Origin: JAPPKS01 sp963667895
GTDB taxonomy: Bacteria > Poribacteria > WGA-4E > PCPOR2b
Assembly: GCA_965223985.1 (NCBI GenBank)
Contig: OZ245030.1
Coordinates: 1,860,001 to 1,924,000 of the forward strand
Direction of reading: 5' to 3'
DNA length: 64,000 bases
The translations under genes and the position numbers were made by a program. Position 1 is the first letter of the stretch; every line of letters begins with the position of its first letter. Below the pieces are notes generated by a model. It made no database searches, had not been told where the DNA came from, and saw only the letters and a program-made list of their open reading frames with translations. Positions 51,666 through 60,377 of this stretch are shown piece after piece.

Positions 51666-51803
51666 ATCTTCACCGTTGGGCAATAAGACCTTTGGTCTGT
51701 TAGTCGATAAATCCAGGTATCTCGTTTTGTCAACATGCGCGACGGCAATCCGGTGTTTGACTTTTCGCCCCAGCATGGGGGATGTTAAGTGTGAGAGGAA
51801 ACG

Positions 51804-52802
51804 GTGCCAACAGGACGCATAAAATATTACAACCCAGACAAAGGCTTTGGATTTATCGATCAAGATAACGGCGAAGCCGATGTGTTTTTGCACGTCTCTG
51901 CAATTAACTGGGTGGACGACGAGCTTGGCGCGGGACAACGGGTCAAATACGATATTACCGAGGGCAAGCGGGGACTTGTGGCTCGAAACGTTGAGGTCTT
52001 ACTCACCCAGCTTGAGCAAAAGTGGCTTCGTCAAGGCAAGGCGATTATCCCTCGTGATTACCCAAGGTTCACTTCGCGAGAGCAAAGCAAAACCTATGAT
52101 GAGGGTAAATCGAATTTGTCTCAAGAGCCAATTCGACCAGTATCAGTTGTATCGTCGAATTCGCAGACATCTGAACAATCTGTTGAGTTGCCACCTTCCA
52201 GACCGGACGTTGAACCGCATGATTTCGAGCCGACCGAAGAAGACAATCCGAATCAGAAGTTAGTAGCATCGGCTGCTCAGTCTGAATCTAGCCTAAAGAA
52301 ACCAGAGCATGTTACTTTTGGCAATCTATACATACAAAAACAGATTCGGCTCCAAACATCAATGATTTTTGGGTTTTACAATCACGAGCAACGCCCTGTG
52401 ACGATTCGCGAATTCACCCAATACACTTTTACACTGCAAGGCGAAGCAGAAAACCAAGAAATTCCGAAAACAGATGTTAAATATTGTTATAAAGTTGAAG
52501 ACGCAAAATCAGTACAGTCGCTCATGCGATACGATGAGCAGATCAGATCGCAAGAATTAAAGCCGATTATGTCTCGGAAGAAGCGTTACCAAATCGACAC
52601 ACTAGAAATTCAGCTGGCATGTAAGGAAGAATACCCAATCGAAGTGATTATGCACGAGGGAGAGATTTTTCGGGGGATGGTGGATTGGGTCAGCCCATCC
52701 GAGATTAAGATGGTTTTAGAAAACGGATCGAAGGTTGTTGTTTTCCGGCACGCCATCTGCGAATTTAAGGCATTTCCATCTGAAAAGGAAACGAACGTTT
52801 GA
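51804..52802 (+). CDS. Cold-shock domain protein with C-terminal Hfq/Sm-like domain
   Basis: 332 residues from a GTG start (AGAGGA upstream). Residues 1-66 form a cold-shock domain: GRIKYYNPDKGFGFI with the RNP1 motif, and VFLHVSAI (RNP2). Residues 75-170 are polar and probably disordered. The last 60 residues (about 268-326) fit an Hfq/Sm fold: a first strand pair with PIEVIMHEGEIFRGMV, and VVVFRHAICEF, which parallels the YKHAI motif of Hfq. Residues about 173-230 may be a further, diverged copy. Both parts bind RNA, so the protein is likely an RNA chaperone or post-transcriptional regulator. Confidence 0.8.
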   Translation: MPTGRIKYYNPDKGFGFIDQDNGEADVFLHVSAINWVDDELGAGQRVKYDITEGKRGLVARNVEVLLTQLEQKWLRQGKAIIPRDYPRFTSREQSKTYDEGKSNLSQEPIRPVSVVSSNSQTSEQSVELPPSRPDVEPHDFEPTEEDNPNQKLVASAAQSESSLKKPEHVTFGNLYIQKQIRLQTSMIFGFYNHEQRPVTIREFTQYTFTLQGEAENQEIPKTDVKYCYKVEDAKSVQSLMRYDEQIRSQELKPIMSRKKRYQIDTLEIQLACKEEYPIEVIMHEGEIFRGMVDWVSPSEIKMVLENGSKVVVFRHAICEFKAFPSEKETNV

Positions 52803-52836
52803 AATTGCACCATACGTCGTAAAGGTTAAGCAACCG

Positions 52837-53481
52837 ATGGGGACACAAAAAAATAACGAATACTTCAACTCAAACTCGGTGATGGAACAGTATCGACATC
52901 TGATGCGGGAAGTCGAAGCTGAGACACAGCGTTTGTACGAAGCGCGAGGCAGCTTCCCTTGTCCCTCCAACTGTTATGATTGCTGCCGTAACACAGCGAC
53001 GATGTTAATCGGTGAAGTAGAAGGGCAGGACCTCAAAGTAGCACTAAAAAAACTTGCCCCAGAGGTACGGGCGCATATCCGTAAGAAAGCCAACCGATCT
53101 GTTCGGAGGCTTGAGCAAATCGGATATTCTCATGAACGGATGACAAAGGACGCTGGAATGGAAGCGGTCGAAGTGCTGAAAGGAACGCCGGAGGCGGAAT
53201 GCCCTATGCTTATTGGTGGGGTCTGTTCAGTTTACGAGCATCGACCATTGATTTGTCGGGTATGGGGATATCCAATCAACAATGGGAGTAGTTTGGCGTG
53301 TTGCCGCAAGACTTTTATCGGTCAACGCCGACTTTTCAAACCAATTGATTACGCGCGTTACTGGGAGACATGCCGGACTTTAAGCAAAAAGATTGGGACA
53401 GAAGAGAAAACACCAAATGCTTATCTTGTTGTTCGGCTGCTTGCTGAAGACGGGGGCACGGCAGAGCGGACAGACACGTAA
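52837..53481 (+). CDS. YkgJ-type cysteine-cluster protein
   Basis: 214 residues from the ATG at 52837, 34 bases after the previous gene; a longer frame that overlaps it from 52735 is less likely. Cysteines are arranged as CPSNCYDCCRN near the N-terminus, then CPMLIGGVC, LICRVWG and ACCRKTF, the eight-Cys pattern of the YkgJ/UPF0153 family that is thought to bind zinc or iron. The specific role is unknown; some members are linked to metal-dependent maturation reactions. Probably co-transcribed with the cold-shock fusion gene. Confidence 0.85.
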   Translation: MGTQKNNEYFNSNSVMEQYRHLMREVEAETQRLYEARGSFPCPSNCYDCCRNTATMLIGEVEGQDLKVALKKLAPEVRAHIRKKANRSVRRLEQIGYSHERMTKDAGMEAVEVLKGTPEAECPMLIGGVCSVYEHRPLICRVWGYPINNGSSLACCRKTFIGQRRLFKPIDYARYWETCRTLSKKIGTEEKTPNAYLVVRLLAEDGGTAERTDT

Positions 53482-53504
53482 CTTAAGATTCATGCGGACG
53501 TGCA

Positions 53505-53825
53505 TTATGGCGAAGGATTGGAGGAACTTGGGTTAAGAGATCGCAGCAATTCAAAGGGGTAGATTCCCGTTTTATGTCCGTCGTTCCAAGTCAACCGGAT
53601 TGCATAACGGCCAACGGGTTGGATATTAACGATTTTAAGATTCTCAAAAAAAACTTCAGAAGGCAACACCCGCAGCGGGTTCTCATCTTCTTGTACCGCT
53701 TTGCAACGGGCACATGGGCACTTTTGCCGCAGCAACTTATGAGAATGTTCGCTGCGATGACCATCACTCCATTGAATGGCTATCCCGTCTAATAAACGCT
53801 TTATCTGGGTTGGCTGATGTATCAT
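53505..53825 (-). CDS. DUF971 family protein
   Basis: 106 residues. The family pattern is clear: IAIQWSDGHRSEHSHKLLRQKCPCARC, then the strand-rich segment KIVNIQPVGRYAIRLTWNDGHKTGIYPFELLRSL. The same module forms the N-terminal domain of gamma-butyrobetaine hydroxylase and occurs alone near iron-sulphur assembly genes; CPCARC may bind zinc. It is convergent with the YkgJ gene (23 bases apart) and downstream of the ferredoxin gene on the same strand. Confidence 0.88.
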   Translation of the reverse strand: MIHQPTQIKRLLDGIAIQWSDGHRSEHSHKLLRQKCPCARCKAVQEDENPLRVLPSEVFFENLKIVNIQPVGRYAIRLTWNDGHKTGIYPFELLRSLNPSSSNPSP

Positions 53826-53941
53826 TGTTTGCGCTGTTTGATAATTCGCGGCACAATAACTTCAGAATCGGGTGTCATCTCAGTCCTGTAAACATTAAAG
53901 CTGAAATCACTACCCGTCGGAAATCTTGTGAGCAATTATCG

Positions 53942-54199
53942 CTACTGGAAATAATCCGCGTTGATTTGGGTGAAGCGTTCCCATTCTTCTGGAACATCTT
54001 CGTCCATGAATATTGCTTCAACTGGACATTCTGGTTCACATACACCGCAATCAATACATTCTTCAGGATCGATGTAAAGCTGCTTGACGTTTTCAAAGTT
54101 ATCTGCCTGCGATGTTGGGTGAATGCAGTCAACAGGGCATACGTCAACGCAGGCGGTGTCCTTGACATCAATGCACGGTTCGGTGATGACGTAAGTCAT
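53942..54199 (-). CDS. fdxA: 7Fe-type ferredoxin
   Basis: 85 residues, FdxA type. Alignment with Azotobacter ferredoxin I places C9, C17 and C58 at the 3Fe-4S cluster and C21, C48, C51 and C54 at the 4Fe-4S cluster. Position 12, near the site equal to the spare Cys11, is not Cys (CIDVKDTAC), which fits a 3Fe cluster. The C-terminal EDVPEEWERFTQINADYF matches the family. It is a small soluble electron carrier; it could serve the P450 in this genome, but there is no direct link. The ATG follows AGGAGG. Confidence 0.88.
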   Translation of the reverse strand: MTYVITEPCIDVKDTACVDVCPVDCIHPTSQADNFENVKQLYIDPEECIDCGVCEPECPVEAIFMDEDVPEEWERFTQINADYFQ

Positions 54200-54418
54200 A
54201 AATAGTAAATCCTCCTTGTGAACTGAATTGATGATTTTTCTTCAGACCGTTTATGTGCGAAGGGATAATCGTGCTTCTAAGTCTATGCCTCCTCCTCAAC
54301 TCAAAATAATCATATCACATCAATCCGGCTTTGTCAAATAGATTCACGCTTTTTCGATTTCCCGCATAAACTAGTGAAAGTAGAAGGAGAGGGTTATATT
54401 CGGGGCATTCAGAAGTCG

Positions 54419-55720
54419 TTAATTTATCGATTGTCCCATCAAGCGTTCAATTTCATCAATCGTTTTCGGGGCTTTAGCAGTCAGAACTTCGCAGCCGGAC
54501 GTGGTGACGAGGAGATCATCCTCAATCCGTATTCCAATTCCTGAATACTTCGGATTGACGTTTTCGGTGTCGGGGGCGATATAAAGCCCCGGCTCAACAG
54601 TCATTACCATTCCCGGTTGGAACGTCTTGTGTGTTTCGCCTTCCTGTGTTTTCGTTGGGTCGTGAACGTCTAGCCCCAACATATGTCCAATCCGGTGCAT
54701 GTAAAACTGTTTATGCTTCTCGTCTTCAATTAACTTCTCTTTCTCGCCAGCTAACAAGCCAATTTCCAACATGCCCTCGGTCATCAACGCTATTGACTTC
54801 TTATTGGGTTCATCAATTGGTACACCGGGACGGATAGTTTCGATTGCGGCGAGCTGAACATCAAGCACAAGTTCATAAATCTCGCGTTGTGCCTCGGTAA
54901 ATCTGCCGTTTGCCGGGAACGTCCGCGTTATATCGCCACTATAGTATTTGTATTCACATCCTGCATCAATTAAAACTAGGTCACCGTCTTGAATCTGGCT
55001 ATTGTTCGCGGCATAGTGCAGTGTCGTGGCGTTTGCACCGCTTGCCACAATGGTTGGAAACGCTGGATTACTTCCTTCGCTTTTACGGAAAATTGAATCA
55101 ATTAACGCCTCTACTTCATATTCGTATAGGCCCGGTCGGACGGTCTTCATCGCCAAGATATGCGCATCAACGCTAATTTCCGCTGCCCGTCGAATGCGTG
55201 TGAGTTCTGCTCCGCTCTTGATGAGGCGCATTTCGGCGAGAATCTCGCCCGGATCAATCAACGTATTAGGTCCTGTTCCTTGCTGTGTGCGGCGACGACT
55301 ATACTGCTTGCATAGTTCGATTATCTTTAGATTAAAGACTTCATTGGAGCTGAAACTGTAGTAAATTCGATTCGCGTCTTTGAGATATTCGTGGATTATA
55401 TGGTCAAACTCGTTGATTGGATAGGCTTCATCGGCACCAAAGCCGGTTTTCGCCCCCTCGACTCCCATACGCTTTCCTGTCCATACTTCCTGCTCTGGTA
55501 CGCGAGGACTGACAAATAAAACATATCGGTGTTCGGGATGGTCTGGCGCAAGAACACAGATTGAACCCGGTTCCTCAAAACCGGTTAAATAGTAAAAATT
55601 ACTGCCTTGACGGTATTTATATTCGACATCATGGGTACGTAAAGCTGGTAATGCGCTTGGGAAAATTGCAATCCCTCCCTTAATCTGTTGCATAAATTCC
55701 TTGCGCTTACTTTCATGCAT
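54419..55720 (-). CDS. pepP: Xaa-Pro aminopeptidase (M24B)
   Basis: 433 residues. An N-terminal creatinase-like domain (LPALRTHDVEYKYRQGSNFYYLTGF) precedes the pita-bread catalytic domain. Dimetal ligands: Asp in VLIDAGCEY, Asp in YSGDITRTFP, His in HRIGHMLGLDVHD, Glu in MTVEPGLY and Glu in GIRIEDD. The enzyme releases N-terminal residues that precede proline. Length and motif order match E. coli PepP. It lies 15 bases after the unrecognised gene at 55736-56518, with which it is probably transcribed; the start follows AGGAGA. Confidence 0.94.
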   Translation of the reverse strand: MHESKRKEFMQQIKGGIAIFPSALPALRTHDVEYKYRQGSNFYYLTGFEEPGSICVLAPDHPEHRYVLFVSPRVPEQEVWTGKRMGVEGAKTGFGADEAYPINEFDHIIHEYLKDANRIYYSFSSNEVFNLKIIELCKQYSRRRTQQGTGPNTLIDPGEILAEMRLIKSGAELTRIRRAAEISVDAHILAMKTVRPGLYEYEVEALIDSIFRKSEGSNPAFPTIVASGANATTLHYAANNSQIQDGDLVLIDAGCEYKYYSGDITRTFPANGRFTEAQREIYELVLDVQLAAIETIRPGVPIDEPNKKSIALMTEGMLEIGLLAGEKEKLIEDEKHKQFYMHRIGHMLGLDVHDPTKTQEGETHKTFQPGMVMTVEPGLYIAPDTENVNPKYSGIGIRIEDDLLVTTSGCEVLTAKAPKTIDEIERLMGQSIN

Positions 55721-55735
55721 TCGTTGTCTCTCCTT

Positions 55736-56518
55736 TTATTCCTCCTGAACCGCACTAATCTCATCTTGGGAGATCTTGTGGACACTTTTGGGGTTAAACG
55801 TCTGTTGTGTCTCAACTCTCAGTACGACTTCGATTCGCCCACCGGTCAGGACGAAGAACTGAATCAGAAACCCCCCACCCTCCATTGATTCAACCTGGTA
55901 CTGATCTGACTCTAATCCCTCAACCCACGTCGGGAGCGCGTTTGCAAAATCAGAGTGATCGATTGCCCTTTGAGGTAAAGCGATGATGAGTGTTCCCGGT
56001 TCGTCGCCGATTGCTTCAGTGATAGCAGCCCGTGTCTTGACCATGAAAGGCACCACCCGGCTTGCGTACTCGAACTCGTCCTCGCTCGTGCGCTCTGGAG
56101 GAACAATGCCCCAGGTCAGGTGATGTATAAACGGATTCCCGTAGCCTTGGCTGAGCATGTGTTCTAGACCGGGTTCATTAACTGGGTGCACAACCGCAAC
56201 GTAGTCAAACCAACCTCTGCTTCTTGCAGCGCTGTCTTCGTGTAATCTTGCGGAAACATTGATATAGTCATAACCGTCCACCGGGGAAGGATAGCAGCGG
56301 GCATCCCAGCCCGAAATGTAGCCGAGTTGTTTCAAAGGCCCGGCGACGAGATGCGGCGGGTCTGCAAAAATCGCTGCGTGGTCGAGATTAGGCAGCAGCC
56401 GTACACTTGCTGTGATAATCTTTTCAGCGACTTTCGACGCTTCCGTCAAGCGTTCTTGGGCATTTTCAATGATGAGATAATCCGCGAAATCTTCCGGCAA
56501 AAGAACAGAACTTCCCAT
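55736..56518 (-). CDS. Unrecognised 260-residue protein
   Basis: The ATG follows GGAGGT by 7 bases, and the gene runs straight into pepP, so it is real. It has no signal peptide or membrane segment. Visible segments: a helical N-terminus (ENAQERLTEASKVAEKIITA), DYINVSARL, FDYVAVVHPV, then NPFIHHLTWGIVPPE with adjacent histidines, and EVVLRVETQQ near the end. The HHLTWG segment and the strand pattern could fit a vicinal-oxygen-chelate-like fold, but that is a guess. No family claimed. Confidence 0.7.
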   Translation of the reverse strand: MGSSVLLPEDFADYLIIENAQERLTEASKVAEKIITASVRLLPNLDHAAIFADPPHLVAGPLKQLGYISGWDARCYPSPVDGYDYINVSARLHEDSAARSRGWFDYVAVVHPVNEPGLEHMLSQGYGNPFIHHLTWGIVPPERTSEDEFEYASRVVPFMVKTRAAITEAIGDEPGTLIIALPQRAIDHSDFANALPTWVEGLESDQYQVESMEGGGFLIQFFVLTGGRIEVVLRVETQQTFNPKSVHKISQDEISAVQEE

Positions 56519-56705
56519 GATAGACCTCCAGTCCCTTATAAGCCCAAGTTGGGAGCAGGGCGACGCGTGAAACCTGTATGTTAAGATTGGTTTCGGAATT
56601 AAGAATGAGCATCAGCGCTAAATGATAATCGAAATGTATCTGAAAATCAAGGGTTATCCAACCACAATGAGGTTTTAACAGAATCCACAGAACGGCTTAG
56701 AAGCA

Positions 56706-56734
56706 TTGCAATCGGTGGATAAATGTGATAAAAT
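56706..56734 (+). promoter_or_regulatory. Promoter (TTGCAA-N17-TAAAAT) of the quinone oxidoreductase gene
   Basis: TTGCAA at 56706-56711 and TAAAAT at 56729-56734 are 17 bases apart, with TG one base before the -10 (TGATAAAAT). It lies in the 300-base gap between divergent genes, about 85 bases before the start codon. Confidence 0.6.
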
Positions 56735-56819
56735 CAGCGCATGACTAGCAGCTAGAGTCCGTTGATATCCACAACACCGAAAGGAGAGTAGCTATCCCGA
56801 TTTTTATCCGCGGAAACAG

Positions 56820-57800
56820 ATGAAGGCAATTATCAGAACGGGTGATGGTGGCCCGGAAGTCTTGAGATTGACGGAAGTTCCGGCGCCTATCCCTGGTCCT
56901 AAACAGCTGTTGCTTGACGTGAAGGCGACCGCCCTTAATCGATTGGATACGCTTCAACGGGGAGGACTATATCCACCACCTACGGGCGAATCTGAGATTC
57001 TCGGATTGGAGATTGCTGGGACTGTCGAAGCGATCGGGGATGAAGTCACAAGTTTCAGCCGCGGCAATCGTGTTTTCGGCTTGATAAGCGGCGGCGGATA
57101 TGCTGAGCAGGCTCTAATTGATTACCGAATGGCAATTCCGCTTCCCGAGGGGTGGGATTTTGAACAAGCTGCGGCGATACCAGAGGTATTCTTTACCGCT
57201 AACGAGACTCTATTTACTTTGGGTAGGTTGTGTCAAAACGAAACCGTGCTTATCCATGCAGGCGGCAGCGGCGTCGGGACAGCGGGAACGCAAATGGCAC
57301 ATCAAATTGGCGCTCGTGTGTTTATTACCGCTGGATCCGAGGATAAAATCAAAAAAAGTAAGGCGATCGGTTGTACAGAAGGTATCAACTATAAAACATG
57401 CAATTTCGCCGAGGAAATCATGCGGTTGACCAAGGGAGAGGGCGTAGACGTTGTTCAGGATTTTATTGGCGCGCCTTATCTCGAACGGAATCTATCCATC
57501 CTGAAGCCGCGTGGACGTCTACTTATGGCAGGACTGATGGGTGGCACCACTGTAGAAACCAATCTGGGACATATCCTGAGAAAACGTCTACAAATTTTTG
57601 GATCGGTGATGCGTTCTCTCCCAATTGAGGAAAAGATTCAGATTTCGAAGCGTTTCGTGAATCGCTGGCTTCCTCTGCTTAGGAAAGGCAGAATCAAACC
57701 GATAATTGATACAGTCATGCAGTTATCTCAAGCACGTGAAGCGCATGAATACATGGAGGCAAATAAGAACTTTGGTAAGATTATTCTTAAAATTGAGTGA
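56820..57800 (+). CDS. NAD(P)H:quinone oxidoreductase, zinc-independent MDR family
   Basis: 326 residues, medium-chain dehydrogenase/reductase fold without the zinc ligands of alcohol dehydrogenase. N-terminal GroES-like domain with KATALNRLDTLQRGGLYPPP, as in the PIG3/QOR group, then the Rossmann domain HAGGSGVGTAGTQMAHQIGA and the segment GVDVVQDFIGAPYLERNLSIL. Members reduce quinones or enoyl compounds with NADPH. The gene starts after a likely promoter at 56706-56734 and is followed by pbp1A after about 90 bases. Confidence 0.9.
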   Translation: MKAIIRTGDGGPEVLRLTEVPAPIPGPKQLLLDVKATALNRLDTLQRGGLYPPPTGESEILGLEIAGTVEAIGDEVTSFSRGNRVFGLISGGGYAEQALIDYRMAIPLPEGWDFEQAAAIPEVFFTANETLFTLGRLCQNETVLIHAGGSGVGTAGTQMAHQIGARVFITAGSEDKIKKSKAIGCTEGINYKTCNFAEEIMRLTKGEGVDVVQDFIGAPYLERNLSILKPRGRLLMAGLMGGTTVETNLGHILRKRLQIFGSVMRSLPIEEKIQISKRFVNRWLPLLRKGRIKPIIDTVMQLSQAREAHEYMEANKNFGKIILKIE

Positions 57801-57887
57801 TACATTGATATTGATGACATTCCCACTGTCCACGGAAACCGCTCTAACTAGGATGTGCACTGTAATAATCGACATTTAGTGATAGCC

Positions 57888-60317
57888 ATGAGTAAGAATT
57901 GGACTAGAACACTTCTTCGGGGTATGTTTAGCGTTTTACTGCTTACGTTTATCGCGTTATTGACGCTGGTTTTCATCGGAATCGGCTTCGCTGGCGGGCT
58001 CATGCTTGCATCATGGGACGCTATCAAAGATGTGGATCTAGCAGAATTGGAATATCACAAGGCGGATACGTGGAAACAGCATCTCAAGTTTTACTCTTCC
58101 GTGTGCGCCGTCCAGCGCGAAGATTTAATCGATTTTCTTTTGGATAAGCTGAATCGTTTGGCGTACGAGGAGGCTCCGCCAGAGGTCATAAAGCCGAGTG
58201 CTGTCGGAGAATATTCGATAGCGCTTGATACAGCCGGAGAAACTGGGACAATGTGGGTTTATCTTCAGGGCTTTCACTACCCGCGTGCGGATCAAACCCC
58301 TTATCGGGTGGAAATTTCGGTTATCAATGGAAAGATTGATTCTATTCGCAATGAAGATGGAAAGGAAATACTGCACTTTAATCTCGAGCCGGAGTTAATT
58401 AGCGAAAAATACGACGAACGCGGTACAGCGCGGGAAATTGTTCCTCTCGGAGAAGTGCCTGACAAGCTGCGGAGAGCGTTTCTTGCAATTGAGGACAAGC
58501 GATTTTATCACCATTGGGGCTTAGACCTCAAACGCATAGTCGGTGCGTTAGTTCATTATGTCCGAACAGGAGATCTACACGGGGCGAGCACAATCACACA
58601 ACAACTCACCCGGAACATCTATCTGAGCCCACAACGGCGGATTTTACGAAAAACCAAAGAAGCCTTGCTCGCGATTCGAGTGGAGAGAAACTACTCCAAA
58701 GACGAGATTCTTGAAAGGTACCTCAATTTCATCAATTTGGGGAGATACGGTCCGAGTGAAGTGCTTGGTGTGCAGAAAGCGGCGAAAAGCTACTTCGGCA
58801 AACCGATCTGGGAGTTGGAACTTCATGAATGTGCGACACTTGCTGGTATCCCAAAATCCCCGACCTACTACTCACCGATACGCCATCCAGATCGTGCAAA
58901 GGGCCGACGAGATCTCATTCTCAAGCAGATGCTACGAGCCGGTTTCATCACGCAGGAAGAATATGAGGAAGCTGTGGATCAGGCTCTTGTTATTGAGATG
59001 CCTAAAACCGTGCAACTGAGGGAAGCCCCCCACTTTTTGGAGTATGTCGTTGAACAAATAACCCAAATCCCTGACCTTGAGGATTTATTATACAGTCAAG
59101 GTTTAAAGGTCTACACAACAATTGATATGTCCATGCAGAAGGTGGCGGAAAGGGTAGTTGCCGAAGAGTTACGGAAGCGTGACAAAGAATATTTCAAGAG
59201 TTTGCCGGATTACGATTTCAACAGGAACGACCCCAGTGGCATCAATCCGATTTCGAAGTACCTACAAGCGGGATTAATCGCCGTTGAACCGAAAACGGGC
59301 TACATCAAAGCGATGGTTGGTGGAAGAGATTTCTATATTACACAGCAGAAAATCAACTTCTATAACCGTGCGATTCAATCTCAGCGTCAACCTGGTTCAG
59401 CGTTCAAACCGATTGTCTTTGCAGCAATGCTTGATATGCCGCCGCTGGTGACGCCGGCAACGATTATCAGTGATGAAGCGTGGTCTACCGAGAGTGAAGT
59501 GGGGGTAAAGTGGGAACCCAGAAACATCGAAGGTGAATTCCATGGAGATGTTACGGTACGAAAGATATTGGTGAAATCAATTAACGTCGCAACAGCCAAA
59601 ATGATGTGGGAAACTCCCAAAGACGAACACAAGAAGCCAGAGGGGCTTAAGCGCACGCTGGCGCTTGCTGAGCGTCTGGGCATCCAAACCCGCTTCCCCC
59701 CCTATCCTTCAATTGCGTTAGGGTCGGTGGGTGTGTCTCTACTCGAACTTAGTGCCGCTTATGGCGTCTTCTCCAATGGTGGTGAACGCGCAAAACCGAT
59801 TAGTATTCAGTATGTCGAAGATCAGCACGGAAAGATTCTCATCGAAAACCAAGTTGAGCGTGAGCAGGTACTGGACGAAAATGTCGCCTATCTTGTCACA
59901 CACCTTATGGAGGGCGTAATCAAATATGGAACTGGGAGAAGAGCCGTTTCAGTGTACGGATTAAAACGCCCCGCAGCGGGCAAAACTGGGACGACGAACG
60001 ACAACACAGATGGGTGGTTCATTGGCTATGTTCCCAGCCTCGTTGCCGGTGTTTGGGTCGGATTTGATAATCCACGGAAAAGCGCAAAGAAGACAGGTGC
60101 CTTTCTGGCTTTGCCGATCTGGGCGCGATTTATTAATGAGGGCGCACGAGGACCTGTCGAAGAGGAATTTCGTGTCCCTTCAGGTATCCTCTTCAGACAA
60201 ATTGATAGGGAGACGGGATTACTGAAATCTGAAGGGAAGTGTCCGGAGGAAAAAATTATCCGTGAAGCGTTTCTCGTGGGCTCTGAACCCAGGATGGTCT
60301 GTAATGTACATGAGTAG
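57888..60317 (+). CDS. mrcA: Penicillin-binding protein 1A (GT51 + transpeptidase)
   Basis: 809 residues from the ATG at 57888 (an upstream GTG at 57855 is possible). An N-terminal membrane anchor (about 12-37) precedes the GT51 glycosyltransferase with catalytic Glu202 in LAIEDKRFYHHWG and GASTITQQLTRN, which polymerises lipid II. The transpeptidase domain has Ser504 in the S-x-x-K motif (GSAFK), the SIN motif in VKSINVATAKM, and KTG at 699-701 (AAGKTGTTNDN). All catalytic residues are present. It acts in the periplasm to build peptidoglycan, so the cell has a wall. Symbol by similarity of architecture. Confidence 0.92.
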   Translation: MSKNWTRTLLRGMFSVLLLTFIALLTLVFIGIGFAGGLMLASWDAIKDVDLAELEYHKADTWKQHLKFYSSVCAVQREDLIDFLLDKLNRLAYEEAPPEVIKPSAVGEYSIALDTAGETGTMWVYLQGFHYPRADQTPYRVEISVINGKIDSIRNEDGKEILHFNLEPELISEKYDERGTAREIVPLGEVPDKLRRAFLAIEDKRFYHHWGLDLKRIVGALVHYVRTGDLHGASTITQQLTRNIYLSPQRRILRKTKEALLAIRVERNYSKDEILERYLNFINLGRYGPSEVLGVQKAAKSYFGKPIWELELHECATLAGIPKSPTYYSPIRHPDRAKGRRDLILKQMLRAGFITQEEYEEAVDQALVIEMPKTVQLREAPHFLEYVVEQITQIPDLEDLLYSQGLKVYTTIDMSMQKVAERVVAEELRKRDKEYFKSLPDYDFNRNDPSGINPISKYLQAGLIAVEPKTGYIKAMVGGRDFYITQQKINFYNRAIQSQRQPGSAFKPIVFAAMLDMPPLVTPATIISDEAWSTESEVGVKWEPRNIEGEFHGDVTVRKILVKSINVATAKMMWETPKDEHKKPEGLKRTLALAERLGIQTRFPPYPSIALGSVGVSLLELSAAYGVFSNGGERAKPISIQYVEDQHGKILIENQVEREQVLDENVAYLVTHLMEGVIKYGTGRRAVSVYGLKRPAAGKTGTTNDNTDGWFIGYVPSLVAGVWVGFDNPRKSAKKTGAFLALPIWARFINEGARGPVEEEFRVPSGILFRQIDRETGLLKSEGKCPEEKIIREAFLVGSEPRMVCNVHE

Positions 60318-60377
60318 GTATTGAGGTTTATCGGTTAACGCTAGTACCTAATTTTGCACTTTGGGGATTAATAAAGG

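Noticed and set aside
52735..52836. Longer N-terminus of the YkgJ-type protein starting inside the preceding gene
   Set aside because: It would overlap the cold-shock fusion gene by about 70 bases without a ribosome binding site, and the added residues look unlike the family.
56716..56724. TGGATAAAT near the quinone oxidoreductase gene as a DnaA box
   Set aside because: Single degenerate match far from the origin and inside a promoter; expected by chance.
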